This document shows positions 48,631 to 56,838 of a stretch of DNA of 64,000 bases, piece after piece; the first letter of the stretch is position 1, and each line of letters opens with the position of its first letter. Source of the stretch: Actinospineispora acaciae DSM 45401 (GTDB lineage Bacteria; Actinomycetota; Actinomycetes; Mycobacteriales; Pseudonocardiaceae); NCBI RefSeq assembly GCF_000620785.1, contig NZ_JIAI01000007.1, positions 124,001-188,000 of the forward strand, read 5' to 3'. The position numbers and the translations under genes were made by a program. The notes under the pieces are model-generated. The model made no database searches, was not told the origin of the DNA, and was given only the letters and a program-made list of their open reading frames with translations.

Positions 48631-49635
48631 CTACCCGGCGGGCACGGCGGCGCGGATGAACCGGCCCACCTCGGTGAGGGCGGTGCGCGCTTCGGGGACG
48701 AAGTCGGCGGCGGCCTGGAACACGTGCGGCTGCCGCTCCCACACCTGCAGCCGGCACGGCACCCCGGCGGCGGCCAGCGCCTGCCCCATCAGCTCGGCGT
48801 CCGGCAACAACAACTCCGTGCTCCCGACCTGGATCAGCGTCCTCGGCAACACCTCCAGGTCGCCGTCCACCGGCGACAGGGGCGTGCCCGTCCGCCCGTC
48901 CAACAGCAGGTGCTCCGACGCCCGGTCGGCCAGGTCGTTGATCACCGGCAGCACGCCGGGCGCGAACAGCGGGTCGAGGCGGGCGTTCGGGTGGGCCAGC
49001 TTCGCGGCCAGGTCGAAGTCGGTCAGCGGGGACAGCGCGGCGATCCCGGCCGGCCTCCGCAGGCCCTGCTCGGCGGCGGCCAGCCCGACCAGGAACGCCA
49101 GCGCGCCGCCCGCCGAGTCGCCGGCCAGCACGATCCGCTCCGGCGCGACGCCCCGGTCGAGCAACCACCGGTAGCCGTGCAGGCCGTCCGCCACGGCGGT
49201 GCTGATCGGGTGCCGGGGCAACATCCGGTAGTCCACCGCGAGCATCGTGGCGCCCGCCGCCGCCGAGATCCGGGACACCAGCCGCCGGTGGGTCCGCAGC
49301 CCGCAGCACACGAACGCCCCGCCGTGCAGGTAAAGCACGTACCGCCCGTCCTCACCCCCCGGGGCGCGCAGCCACTCCGCCCCGCAGCCGTCCAGCCGTA
49401 CCCGACGGCGCCGGGTGCCGCGCAGCGGGCGCAGCCCGAGCGCCGCCCAGTCGACCAGTCGGTACGGCCACGGCAGCGTGCTGGAACGGGCGTACACCCC
49501 GAGCGCCGGCCGCACGGTCATCCGCAGCCCCAACGCCAGCGCCCGCGACCGGCGCGACGTCCCCGAGCGCCATTCGACGACCAGATGAGTCCGCCCGGCA
49601 ACGGGCCGATCGGGCTGAAAGGCACCGAGTGTCAT
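48631..49635 (-). CDS. HSL-family alpha/beta hydrolase (esterase/lipase)
   Basis: 334 residues from ATG 49635 (GGAGGT 10 bases upstream); the longer frame to 49776 would cross the operators. Hormone-sensitive-lipase motifs: YVLYLHGGAFVCCG (HGG oxyanion hole), VLAGDSAGGALAFLV with nucleophile Ser, Asp in the VGSTELLLPDAE region and His in RQPHVFQ. Probably hydrolyses short-chain esters. Two palindromes in its upstream region suggest regulated expression. Confidence 0.9.
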   Translation of the reverse strand: MTLGAFQPDRPVAGRTHLVVEWRSGTSRRSRALALGLRMTVRPALGVYARSSTLPWPYRLVDWAALGLRPLRGTRRRRVRLDGCGAEWLRAPGGEDGRYVLYLHGGAFVCCGLRTHRRLVSRISAAAGATMLAVDYRMLPRHPISTAVADGLHGYRWLLDRGVAPERIVLAGDSAGGALAFLVGLAAAEQGLRRPAGIAALSPLTDFDLAAKLAHPNARLDPLFAPGVLPVINDLADRASEHLLLDGRTGTPLSPVDGDLEVLPRTLIQVGSTELLLPDAELMGQALAAAGVPCRLQVWERQPHVFQAAADFVPEARTALTEVGRFIRAAVPAG

Positions 49636-49665
49636 CGTCGACAGCACCTCCCGCAGGAGCAACGA

Positions 49666-49691
49666 TGCAACAGTAACACCCAGATGTTGCA
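49666..49691. promoter_or_regulatory. Inverted repeat upstream of esterase gene
   Basis: TGCAACA (49666-49672) and TGTTGCA (49685-49691), perfect 7-bp arms, 31 bp before the ATG on the minus strand. Confidence 0.5.
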
Positions 49692-49726
49692 CTGTCGTAT
49701 CGCAAGCGGGATTTGCTCCACAACCC

Positions 49727-49745
49727 CTTGTACGCGGCGTACAAG
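49727..49745. promoter_or_regulatory. Perfect 19-bp operator palindrome
   Basis: CTTGTACGC-G-GCGTACAAG, perfect 9-bp arms around one base. 92 bp upstream of the esterase start and about 100 bp from the divergent small gene; the right class of site for a TetR or MarR protein. Confidence 0.7.
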
Positions 49746-49843
49746 CGACCGTAGAACTTTGGGCGCGCCAGACCATCGCATCGTATCAGCAGGCTCCTTA
49801 ACCTCCTGAGTACTGTTCTGGAACTGTCGATGCGGGGGTCGCC

Positions 49844-50194
49844 GTGGAGCTGGTCCGAAGCCACGGATCGAACATGTCAACTCAGGTGACGAGCACCTGC
49901 GAGTGCGGGCTGAGCACCGAGCCGCCGGCCGGCGCGCAGTGGTGGCGGCCGGACCTGGACACCGATCCGGGTCCCTCGGTGCGCGCCGTGGTGCGCTACG
50001 GCGAGGAGCCCGAGCTGCGCAGGGCGGTCCGGTGCCCGAACGGCTGGTCCGAGCACGGCGCGATGGTCAACTTCTACCAGGACATCACGCCGCCGATGAG
50101 CTGGACGCGGGTCGGCACCTGCTGGGCGGAGACGTCGCACCCGGTGGTGGCGGTGCGCGAGGAGCCCAACGGCGCCTGGACCGTCGAGTCCTGA
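49844..50194 (+). CDS. Small hypothetical protein
   Basis: 116 residues from GTG 49844; ATG 49874 (STQVTST...) is an alternative. Soluble, contains three Cys groups (TCECGLS, RCPNGW, GTCWAET) and Trp-rich WWRPDLD and MSWTRVG. No known domain. The Cys/Trp pattern hints at a small metal- or ligand-binding domain. Between divergent operator region and a TetR gene. Confidence 0.6.
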   Translation: MELVRSHGSNMSTQVTSTCECGLSTEPPAGAQWWRPDLDTDPGPSVRAVVRYGEEPELRRAVRCPNGWSEHGAMVNFYQDITPPMSWTRVGTCWAETSHPVVAVREEPNGAWTVES

Positions 50195-50242
50195 AGCATC
50201 GACACTGGGGCCACCCCAAGTTTGTGGTAGCTCTCGGGTAGC

Positions 50243-50890
50243 GTGACACGCGTGCGCACCGAGCCAGGCCTGCGGGAACGCAAGAAGCGGCAGACCAGGC
50301 GGCACATCGCCGACACCGCGCTGGCGCTGTTCACCGCGCAGGGCTTCGAGCGGGTCACGGTGGCCGAGATCGCCCGCACCGCCGAGGTCTCCGAGGCGAC
50401 GGTCTTCAACTACTTCCGAACCAAGGAAGACCTGATCTACGACGGGATGGCCGCGTACGAGCAGGCCCTGGTGGCCGCCCTGCGCGAGCGCCCGCCGGAC
50501 CAATCCCTGCTCACCGCGTTCCGGGAGTTCCTGCTCGCCTCGCACGGCAGGCTCGCCGACCTCGCCCCCGCCGACCTGGACCGCATCGCCGACATCGCCC
50601 GCCTGATCACCGCCAGCCCCGCGCTGCAGGCCCGCGAGCGCCAGCTCATCGACGACTGCGCGCGGGCGGTGGCCGAGCTGCTGGTCGAGCAGACGGGCGC
50701 GGCGCCGGAGGACGTCACGCCGTGGGCCGTGGCGCACGCCCTGGTCGGCACGCACCGGGCGCTGGTGCACCACGCCTGGGCGCGGATCCTGGACGGCCAG
50801 GGCGGCGCCGCCGTGGCCGAGCGCATCCGCGAGCAGGCCGACCGGGCGCTGGGCCTGCTCGGCGACGGGCTGGCCCGGTATCCCGGTTGA
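50243..50890 (+). CDS. TetR-family transcriptional regulator
   Basis: 215 residues, GTG 50243 (GTG 50252 possible). N-terminal HTH: RKKRQTRRHIADTALALFTAQGFERVTVAEIARTAEVSEATVFNYFRTKEDL. C-terminal effector domain with ALVGTHRALVHHAW. Next to a methyltransferase gene that carries a 25-bp TetR-like palindrome inside its coding region. The target is unknown. Confidence 0.9.
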   Translation: MTRVRTEPGLRERKKRQTRRHIADTALALFTAQGFERVTVAEIARTAEVSEATVFNYFRTKEDLIYDGMAAYEQALVAALRERPPDQSLLTAFREFLLASHGRLADLAPADLDRIADIARLITASPALQARERQLIDDCARAVAELLVEQTGAAPEDVTPWAVAHALVGTHRALVHHAWARILDGQGGAAVAERIREQADRALGLLGDGLARYPG

Positions 50891-50913
50891 CCGGTCATGA
50901 CAGCCTGGTGATC

Positions 50914-51750
50914 GTGAACGACTACGTGGCCGCCAACAGGGCGAACTGGGACGAACGGGCGCCGATGCACGTCGCCTCCCCCGACTACCAGGTGGAACGG
51001 TTCGTCAGCGATCCCGAGCACCTCAGCGGCGTGGTGAGGTTCGATATGCCGAGGCTGGGCCCGGTCGACGGGCTGCGGGCGGTGCACCTGCAGTGCCACA
51101 TCGGCACCGACACGCTCTCGCTGGCCCGCCTCGGCGCGCGGATGACCGGCCTGGACTTCTCCGCCGCCTCGCTGGAGCAGGCCCGCCGGCTGGCCGAGCG
51201 CACCGGAACCGACATCGACTTCCGGGAGGCGGAGCTGTACGACGCGGTCGACGTGCTGGGCGCCGAGTCGTTCGACCTGGTCTACACCGGCATCGGCGCG
51301 CTGTACTGGCTGCCGGACGTGGCCAGGTGGGCGCGGGTCGTCGCCGGCCTGCTGCGCCCGGGCGGGCGGCTGTTCATCCGGGAGAACCATCCGATCCTGG
51401 AGACGCTGGACGTGCACGAGTCCGGGATCGGGCTCTACTACCCGTACTTCGAGCAACCCGAGCCGCTGAGGTGGGACGAACCGGGAACGTACGTACAGAC
51501 CGACGGTCGGTCTGTACAAAAGGCCACGGTCACCTACGGCTGGAGCCACGGCGTGAGCGAGACGATCACCGGGCTGCTGGACGCCGGCATGCGGCTGACC
51601 CAGTTCGTGGAGCACGACAGCGCGCCGTGGAACGCCCTGCCCGGCCACATGGTCGCCGACGACATGGGCGAGTGGCGGCTGCGGGAGAAACCGGAGCGGC
51701 TGGCCGCCTCGTTCACGATCCAGGCCGTCAAGACCCACTCAGTCGAGTAG
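50914..51750 (+). CDS. SAM-dependent methyltransferase
   Basis: 278 residues from GTG 50914 (GTG 50908 also possible). Class I fold: RAVHLQCHIGTDTLSLARLGARMTGLDFSAASL (motif I with C-H-I-G-T-D), FDLVYTGIGALYWLPDVARWA, LRPGGRLFIRENHP. C-terminal part includes YGWSHGVSETITGLLDAGM. Close to actinobacterial type-11 methyltransferases that act on small molecules. Starts 24 bp after the tetR stop. It overlaps the convergent phosphatase gene by 12 bp. Confidence 0.88.
   Translation: MNDYVAANRANWDERAPMHVASPDYQVERFVSDPEHLSGVVRFDMPRLGPVDGLRAVHLQCHIGTDTLSLARLGARMTGLDFSAASLEQARRLAERTGTDIDFREAELYDAVDVLGAESFDLVYTGIGALYWLPDVARWARVVAGLLRPGGRLFIRENHPILETLDVHESGIGLYYPYFEQPEPLRWDEPGTYVQTDGRSVQKATVTYGWSHGVSETITGLLDAGMRLTQFVEHDSAPWNALPGHMVADDMGEWRLREKPERLAASFTIQAVKTHSVE
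51493..51517. promoter_or_regulatory. 25-bp TetR-type palindrome inside a coding sequence
   Basis: Perfect 12-bp arms GTACAGACCGAC and GTCGGTCTGTAC around a single G. The CAGACCG...CGGTCTG core is characteristic for TetR operators, yet it lies in the middle of the methyltransferase gene (encoding VQTDGRSVQ). Confidence 0.6.
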
Positions 51751-52455
51751 CCGGTCGCGCAGCGCGTGCAGGTCGTCCTCGGTGAGGCCGGCCGTACGCA
51801 GGTAGCCCACCGGCTCGAACGTCCGGAGCACGGCCAGGATGGCCTCCCGCGCGGTGGTTCCGTGCTCGGCGAGCAGCAGCTCCACCATCGGCGCCTGGTC
51901 GGGCTCGCCCCACCTGTCCAACAGCGGCCGCAGCCGCTCGGTGCTCAGTCCGTGGTCGGCGGCGATCACCTCGGCGGGCACCCCGGCGAACGCGAGCAGC
52001 ACCATCGCGACCAGCCCGGTGCGGTCCCGCCCGCCCACGCAGTGGAAGAGCACCCCGCCGGGGCGGGCGTGCGCGACGGAGGCCACGGCCGAGCCGACGC
52101 GCGCCGGGAACCGCGCCAGGAACTGGCCGAAGTACAGCGGCGTGGCCAGCAGGCCGGAGGCGCGCCAGGCCTCCACCTGGGGGTCGTTCGGCGGGTCCAG
52201 CGGCGTGTAGACGGTGGTCAGGTCGGCGGGGCGCGGGACGCGGTCGGGCCACAGCTCGTCGGGGTCGGTCAGGTCGATGATCGTCCGGATCCCGTACGCG
52301 TACAGCTGCGCCCAGCCGTCCTCGGTCAGCATGGCCAGCGTCGCCGAGCGCACCACGGCGCCCAGACGGGTCCGCCGACCTCCCCCGGCGGGCAGCCCGC
52401 CGAGGTCACGCGCGTTGTACAGCCCGGACCAGCCTAGGTCTCGTCCGTCCTCCAC
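51739..52455 (-). CDS. Tyrosine/serine protein phosphatase
   Basis: 238 residues, GTG 52455. Y_phosphatase3 family: start YNARDLGGLPAGGGR, then IRTIIDLTDPDEL and the P-loop VLFHCVGGRDRTGLVA with Cys nucleophile and Arg (CxxGRxR). Lipid- or protein-tyrosine phosphatase; similar to MptpB-type secreted enzymes but without signal peptide. Standalone, convergent with the methyltransferase gene. Confidence 0.9.
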   Translation of the reverse strand: MEDGRDLGWSGLYNARDLGGLPAGGGRRTRLGAVVRSATLAMLTEDGWAQLYAYGIRTIIDLTDPDELWPDRVPRPADLTTVYTPLDPPNDPQVEAWRASGLLATPLYFGQFLARFPARVGSAVASVAHARPGGVLFHCVGGRDRTGLVAMVLLAFAGVPAEVIAADHGLSTERLRPLLDRWGEPDQAPMVELLLAEHGTTAREAILAVLRTFEPVGYLRTAGLTEDDLHALRDRLLD

Positions 52456-52492
52456 ATTGAGTGAGACGAATGAGACCCCCCTGAGGTTCGGT

Positions 52493-52681
52493 CTACTGGC
52501 CGTGCGGTGTCAGCACGCAGTCCGAACCCGGGAACACCAGCCGCTCGGTGCCGTCGGCAAACCTGACCAGGTACGGCGGCTCCCCGCCGTCACCTCGGAC
52601 CTCGACCACCGTGGCAACCCGATCGGGCTGATCGAGCAGCCGGCTGTAGAAGTGCAGTTCGTCGCCCGCTTCCGCCTTCAT
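52493..52681 (-). CDS. DUF1918 protein
   Basis: 62 residues from ATG 52681 (GGAGAT upstream). Typical DUF1918: KAEAGDELHFYSR, RVATVVEVRGDGGEPPYLVRFADG, and the end VFPGSDCVL (family usually has PGPDA). SH3-like small beta barrel, common in actinobacteria, function unknown. Confidence 0.85.
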   Translation of the reverse strand: MKAEAGDELHFYSRLLDQPDRVATVVEVRGDGGEPPYLVRFADGTERLVFPGSDCVLTPHGQ

Positions 52682-52751
52682 CGCGGACCATCTCCCCGAG
52701 ACGATACGTACTCCGGCCAGGACCAACGGTAGTGGTCCCGGTCAGCGCGTT

Positions 52752-53747
52752 CTAGGCCCCGCTCGGGTGCCGGCGGTACCGATCCAGGTACGTCGTCCAG
52801 TCCCAGGTGCCCAGGAAGCCGCGGGCCGCTTCGTAGCCGTCGTCGTGCAGGGCCTTGACCTGTTCGGGCGTGATGGCGAAGTCGGTGAACCCGGCGGCGT
52901 CCGAGTCGACCGCGATGGTCCGCGCCTGCACCCATGGTTTGTGCTGGTAGGCCTGGTCGCGGCCGATCACGGCGGTGGTGACCACCCGCTCCAGCAGGCG
53001 CACCGGGGTGGGCACGATCCGGCTCAGCCAGCGCGGCAGCAGCCCGTTGTCCCGGCCGGGGATGTCCGGCAGGAGCGTGATGCCGAACGTGGGCCAGCGC
53101 GGCGGGCGGCCGTCGGTGCGGTCCAGCGAGTCGATCGGGAAGTTGGACACCACACCCCCGTCGACCAGCGTGGACGCCAGCCCGGTGTCCGGGTTGGTGA
53201 CGGTGGCCGGGCGGAACAGCAGCGGGATGGACATCGACGCGCGCACCGCGTCGGCCACCGGCTGGCGGTCCGGGTCGAGCCCGTAGACGTCCCGGTAGTC
53301 CCAGGGCAGCCGGATCAGCCGCCCGAGCGTGACGTCCGCGCAGGTCACCACGAGCTTGTAGCGCTGCTCCGGTGGCAGCTCGCCGTCGTCGAGCGCAAGG
53401 TCGGCGAACGTCCGCACGCCTAGGGCTTCCAGCTCGGTCGCGACCCAGTCGCGGGCGTAGTCGCCCCGGTACAGCCCGTCGTCGGCGAGCAGCGCCAGCC
53501 CGGCGCCGAGCAGCGGGATCCGGTCCAGCGGGACACGGTCGGCGAACCGCTCGTAGTCCAGCCGCATCGCCGCCTCGCTCAGGGCGTCGCCGGTCAGTCC
53601 CGCCGCGACCAGGGCGCCGACGATCGCGCCGGCCGACGTGCCGGACACCCGCCTGGGCTCGTACCCCGCGTCGGTCAGCGCCGCCACCGCCCCGGCGAGC
53701 GCGATCCCCTTCACCCCGCCGCCGGACAACACCAGATCAGCCCTCAC
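52752..53747 (-). CDS. Patatin-like phospholipase
   Basis: 331 residues, GTG 53747. Catalytic dyad and anion hole are intact: LVLSGGGVKGIALAGA, VSGTSAGAIVGALVA (G-x-S-x-G nucleophile), and LVDGGVVSNFPID (Asp of DGG). No signal peptide. Cytosolic or peripheral lipid hydrolase. 70 bp upstream of the DUF1918 gene on the same strand. Confidence 0.92.
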   Translation of the reverse strand: MRADLVLSGGGVKGIALAGAVAALTDAGYEPRRVSGTSAGAIVGALVAAGLTGDALSEAAMRLDYERFADRVPLDRIPLLGAGLALLADDGLYRGDYARDWVATELEALGVRTFADLALDDGELPPEQRYKLVVTCADVTLGRLIRLPWDYRDVYGLDPDRQPVADAVRASMSIPLLFRPATVTNPDTGLASTLVDGGVVSNFPIDSLDRTDGRPPRWPTFGITLLPDIPGRDNGLLPRWLSRIVPTPVRLLERVVTTAVIGRDQAYQHKPWVQARTIAVDSDAAGFTDFAITPEQVKALHDDGYEAARGFLGTWDWTTYLDRYRRHPSGA

Positions 53748-53814
53748 CGTCCCATCCCACCATCCGTCGTCCGCGCCCTTCGCCGGGCCAGCCGAGTGGG
53801 CCGGCGGGGCTGTT

Positions 53815-53826
53815 ATAGGCCACTAT
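53815..53826. promoter_or_regulatory. Dyad upstream of rrf2-like gene
   Basis: ATAG-GCCA-CTAT (4-bp arms), 6 bp before the GTG; overlaps a TATAGG that may be the -10 hexamer. Possible autoregulatory site. Confidence 0.4.
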
Positions 53827-53832
53827 GCGCAG

Positions 53833-54288
53833 GTGCGGGTTTCAGCAAGGGCCGACTACGCCGTGCGCGCGGCGGTGGAGTTGGCGACCGAACCGGGTGC
53901 CCATCGCAACGCGGAGTCGATCGCGCAGGCGCAGGACATCCCCCAGAAGTTCCTCCAGACCATCCTGTGCGACCTGCGCCGGGCCGGCATCGTGGCCAGC
54001 CGGCGCGGCGTCGACGGCGGCTACCGGTTGGGCATGGCGGCCAAGGAGATCAGCGTGGCCGACGTGCTGCGCGCGGTCGACGGCCCGCTGGCCACAGTGC
54101 GCGGCGAGCGCCCGCAGGACCTGAGCTACCCGGGTGCCGCCGAGGCGCTGCGCCCACTCTGGGTGGCGATGAGGGCGAGCGTGCGCGGCGTGCTGGAGAA
54201 CGTCACCCTCGCCGACCTCGCCGCCCGCAAGCTCCCCGCCCGGGTCCGCCGCATATCCGAGTCCGAGGACGCCTGGCGCAACCACTGA
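53833..54288 (+). CDS. Rrf2-family transcriptional regulator
   Basis: 151 residues, GTG 53833; the longer frame upstream crosses the promoter. Rrf2 wHTH: VRVSARADYAVRAAVELATEP, SIAQAQDIPQKFLQTILCDLRRAGIVASRRGVDGGYRLG, ISVADVLRAVDGPL. The three cysteines that bind an Fe-S cluster in IscR/NsrR are absent (single Cys in TILCDLR), so it is not a typical cluster sensor. Convergent with the phosphotransferase pseudogene. Confidence 0.9.
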   Translation: MRVSARADYAVRAAVELATEPGAHRNAESIAQAQDIPQKFLQTILCDLRRAGIVASRRGVDGGYRLGMAAKEISVADVLRAVDGPLATVRGERPQDLSYPGAAEALRPLWVAMRASVRGVLENVTLADLAARKLPARVRRISESEDAWRNH

Positions 54289-54297
54289 CCGCCGCGG

Positions 54298-54949
54298 TCA
54301 GGCGGCGCGCCAGCGGGCGGCGAGGTCGCGGTCGCGGAGGGTCCGGATGCGGTGGCGCAGCTCGGCGGCGGCGCGCGGGTCGGTCTGGCCGCGTTCGATG
54401 TAGGCGGCCAGGGTGTGCAGGTCGCGCATGGCGCGCAGGGTCGGGTAGCCGCTCCAGCGGGTGGCGTCCCAGCCGTAGGCATCGCTGAACGCGGTGCGCT
54501 CGGTGAGGCCGCGGCCGAAACGCGCGCCCTGGTGGGTGTTGATCAGGTCCAGCTCGCGGGGGCCGAACGCCACCTCGTCCCAGTCGCCGAGGATCGCTCG
54601 GTCGCCGTCCCAGAGGGTGTTGCCGGGGTAGGCGTCGCCGTGGATCAACCTGCGGCCGAGCGTCGAGCGCAGCTCGTCGTACTCGGCGAGCAGCGCGGCA
54701 CGCTGACGGGAGAGCCAGGCGCGGTCGTCCTCTGGCAGCCAGCCGGCGGCGGACCGGGTAACCGCGACGGGCCAGCCACCGCGTCAGGTCGAGCGCCAAC
54801 CGCGCCCGCGCTCGGTTCTCTCCGCGATCCGCCCGCGCCACGATGTCCAGCGAGGTCAGCAGGTAGACGCCGGTGGCATGCTCACGCAGCTCCGAGAACG
54901 GTAGCGGCCGTCGACCTTCGACGGCATGGCACGAACGATCACGGGCCAC
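54298..54949 (-). pseudogene. Aminoglycoside phosphotransferase-like kinase, internal deletion and frameshift
   Basis: Two frames are needed. Frame 1 (54949 to about 54770): ATGVYLLTSLDIVARADRGE and ALDLTRWLARRGYPV, N-lobe of APH-type kinases. Frame 2 (about 54760 to 54298): AAGWLPEDDRAWLSRQRAAL, the catalytic loop LIHGDAYPGNTLWDGD, the metal site LGDWDEVAFGPRELDL and the end LRDRDLAARWRAA. About 60 residues normally between GYPV and the LPEDDRAW helix are missing, and the frame shifts at the junction. Kinase motifs remain in the 3' part, but the ATP-binding lobe is cut. Upstream paired operators are intact. Confidence 0.75.
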
Positions 54950-54957
54950 CGCCAGTT

Positions 54958-54990
54958 ATAGAACGTTCTATCTAGAGCTAGAACGTTCTA
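54958..54990. promoter_or_regulatory. Twin TAGAACGTTCTA operators
   Basis: ATAGAACGTTCTAT (54958-54971, perfect palindrome) and TAGAACGTTCTA (54979-54990), centres 20 bp apart (two helical turns). 9 bp before the pseudogene start. Regulator unknown. Confidence 0.7.
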
Positions 54991-55014
54991 TCAAGTCAGT
55001 CAGTCAGCCGCGTG

Positions 55015-56328
55015 TCAGAGCGCCGAGATCACGGGAGGCCCGGTCACCGGCCGTGCGGCGAACGTTTCGATCTGTCGTGCCAGCGCCCGCGCCCCGTCCG
55101 TGCCGGCATGGCGCGACAGCGGAAGTGACGCACCAACCCGGGCGACACCGTCGCGGACCTGCCAGATCCGCTGCTCCGGTGGCAGTTCGAGCACCGGCCG
55201 CAGGGCGGAGGCGGCTCCGTCGACGTCGCCGGCCGCCAGGCGCGCCGTCGCCACGTCCACCCTGGCGAGCGCCTCGTCGCCGTAGGACCGCTGCTCCGCC
55301 GGCCCTTTCTCGTAAAGGTTGATCGCCGCCCGTGAGGCCTGCTCGGCGCGTCCGTGCTGGCCAATCAGGTTAAGCGTTCCACCCGCGTAGTAGAGCTGCT
55401 TGGCCAGCGGGAACGTGAGTACGCCGCCGAAGCCGGTCAGTTCGTCGTCTTCGGCGGCCTCCTCCCGGGCGCGCTCGGCACGGCGAAGCGCGGCGACGGC
55501 GGCCCTGCCGTCTCCGGTCCGCGCCAGCGCGCGGGCTTCCAGCGCCGCGAGCCGGACCTTCGCGTCGAGCCCACGAGCGTGGTCCTGGCCGGCGCGCGCG
55601 AAGGTCACCGCCTCGACCGGGCGCCTCGATCCCTCCGCGATCAACGCCTGGGTGCCCTTGACCCAGGCGCACAGGCCGGTGTGGTCGGCGTGCTCGGCGC
55701 ACGTCAGGGCGGTGCGGGCCTGCGCCATCGCGGAGGTCGACTCACCGAGGTTCTGCGACGCGTGCGCCAGCAGGAGACAGGTCGTTCCACTGAGGAAGAA
55801 CATCTCACGCGACTGGCGAGGATTTGGTTGGTTGCGCAGCAGGCCAACTGTGGTGTCGCGCAATGCCACGAGGTCCCGCAACAGCGGCCGCAGCGGGTTG
55901 GCGACGTACTCGACAGCGATCCGCCCCAGCTCGTAGCGCACGTGCTCGACGACCGACGACGCGACCCGCTCCGCGTCGGCCCACGCCGCGAACGCGAGCG
56001 AGTCGCGCGCCGCCGACGCGGCCAGCTCGCGCGGGTCTGCGTCCCTCGGTGTCGTCGGCGCGTTCGGGGCGGACAGTAGATCGTCCAGCGAGTAGCCGTA
56101 CAGCCTGCGCATCACCCGGCGCATGCTCGGGGTCGCCCGCGCGGCGGCGCGTTCGCCGGACGCCAGCCGCTGCAGGTGGCGCACGCTCAGCGTGGCCGGC
56201 TCGTTCAGCTCCCTGGCCAGGCGCGCGAACGCCTCCGCCTGTTCCTCGTACGTCGCTTCCCGCTGCCGAATGAGCTGCTCAAGCAGCGTACGGGGTGGCC
56301 GGCCGGACCGGCACCGGTTCTCGGACAC
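55015..56328 (-). CDS. HTH regulator with C-terminal TPR region
   Basis: 437 residues from ATG 56328. N-terminal DNA-binding part (LLEQLIRQREATYEEQAEAFARLARE, LSVRHLQRLASGE), followed by about 300 helical residues with TPR-like repeats (AMAQARTALTCAEHADHTGLCAWV, EALARVDVATARLAAGDVDGA). This architecture is common in streptomycetes and pseudonocardiae, with unknown ligand. Monocistronic. Confidence 0.85.
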   Translation of the reverse strand: MSENRCRSGRPPRTLLEQLIRQREATYEEQAEAFARLARELNEPATLSVRHLQRLASGERAAARATPSMRRVMRRLYGYSLDDLLSAPNAPTTPRDADPRELAASAARDSLAFAAWADAERVASSVVEHVRYELGRIAVEYVANPLRPLLRDLVALRDTTVGLLRNQPNPRQSREMFFLSGTTCLLLAHASQNLGESTSAMAQARTALTCAEHADHTGLCAWVKGTQALIAEGSRRPVEAVTFARAGQDHARGLDAKVRLAALEARALARTGDGRAAVAALRRAERAREEAAEDDELTGFGGVLTFPLAKQLYYAGGTLNLIGQHGRAEQASRAAINLYEKGPAEQRSYGDEALARVDVATARLAAGDVDGAASALRPVLELPPEQRIWQVRDGVARVGASLPLSRHAGTDGARALARQIETFAARPVTGPPVISAL

Positions 56329-56496
56329 GAGGCCCCCGCTACGCCCTCGACACGCCTGGACACGTCACGTTACGCGGCCACGCCGGCCATCCGCGGCGAG
56401 TCGCGCGCGCCGCCACGGGCCAGGTCACCCCGATGTCCGTCCTGGGTCCGCTGGTGACCGTGGCCTGGTCACCCAGGCCGGCGACACCCTCGCCCC

Positions 56497-56838
56497 ATGC
56501 CCGGTGGTGATCAACCCTCGCTGACCCCGCCCGAGAAGCCAGGTCATCGTGCCCTGACGGCGGGCGCGTTCTGGATGACGTGCGCGGTCGACGGGCGCGA
56601 GCATTCGGTTACGGACGACGAGCTGGCGGCGGGTCGGCCGCACGGGCTCTACCGGGCGGTCTGCGGTCACCTCGTGGTCGCGGCGTCGCTGACCGCTCCG
56701 CCGGGTCACCGGTGCCGGGAGTGCGGGGTCGTTCGGCGCGGCGCGCAACCGGCCCGGCGCACTGCCCGAGCGGGTTGGCTCGTTCGAGCGGGATTTCCAC
56801 GGCGACTCTTGCCGGCACGTTACGGTCCGTTCACATGA
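56497..56838 (+). CDS. Small protein with putative zinc site
   Basis: 113 residues from ATG 56497. Pattern WMTCAVDGREHSVTDDEL, GLYRAVCGHLVVAASLTAPPGHRCRECG: Cys/His/Cys-x2-Cys suggests a zinc ribbon. Similar short proteins occur in actinobacteria without known function. Arg/Ala-rich C-terminus. It overlaps the DUF5996 gene by 4 bp (ATGA), so they are coupled. Confidence 0.65.
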   Translation: MPGGDQPSLTPPEKPGHRALTAGAFWMTCAVDGREHSVTDDELAAGRPHGLYRAVCGHLVVAASLTAPPGHRCRECGVVRRGAQPARRTARAGWLVRAGFPRRLLPARYGPFT

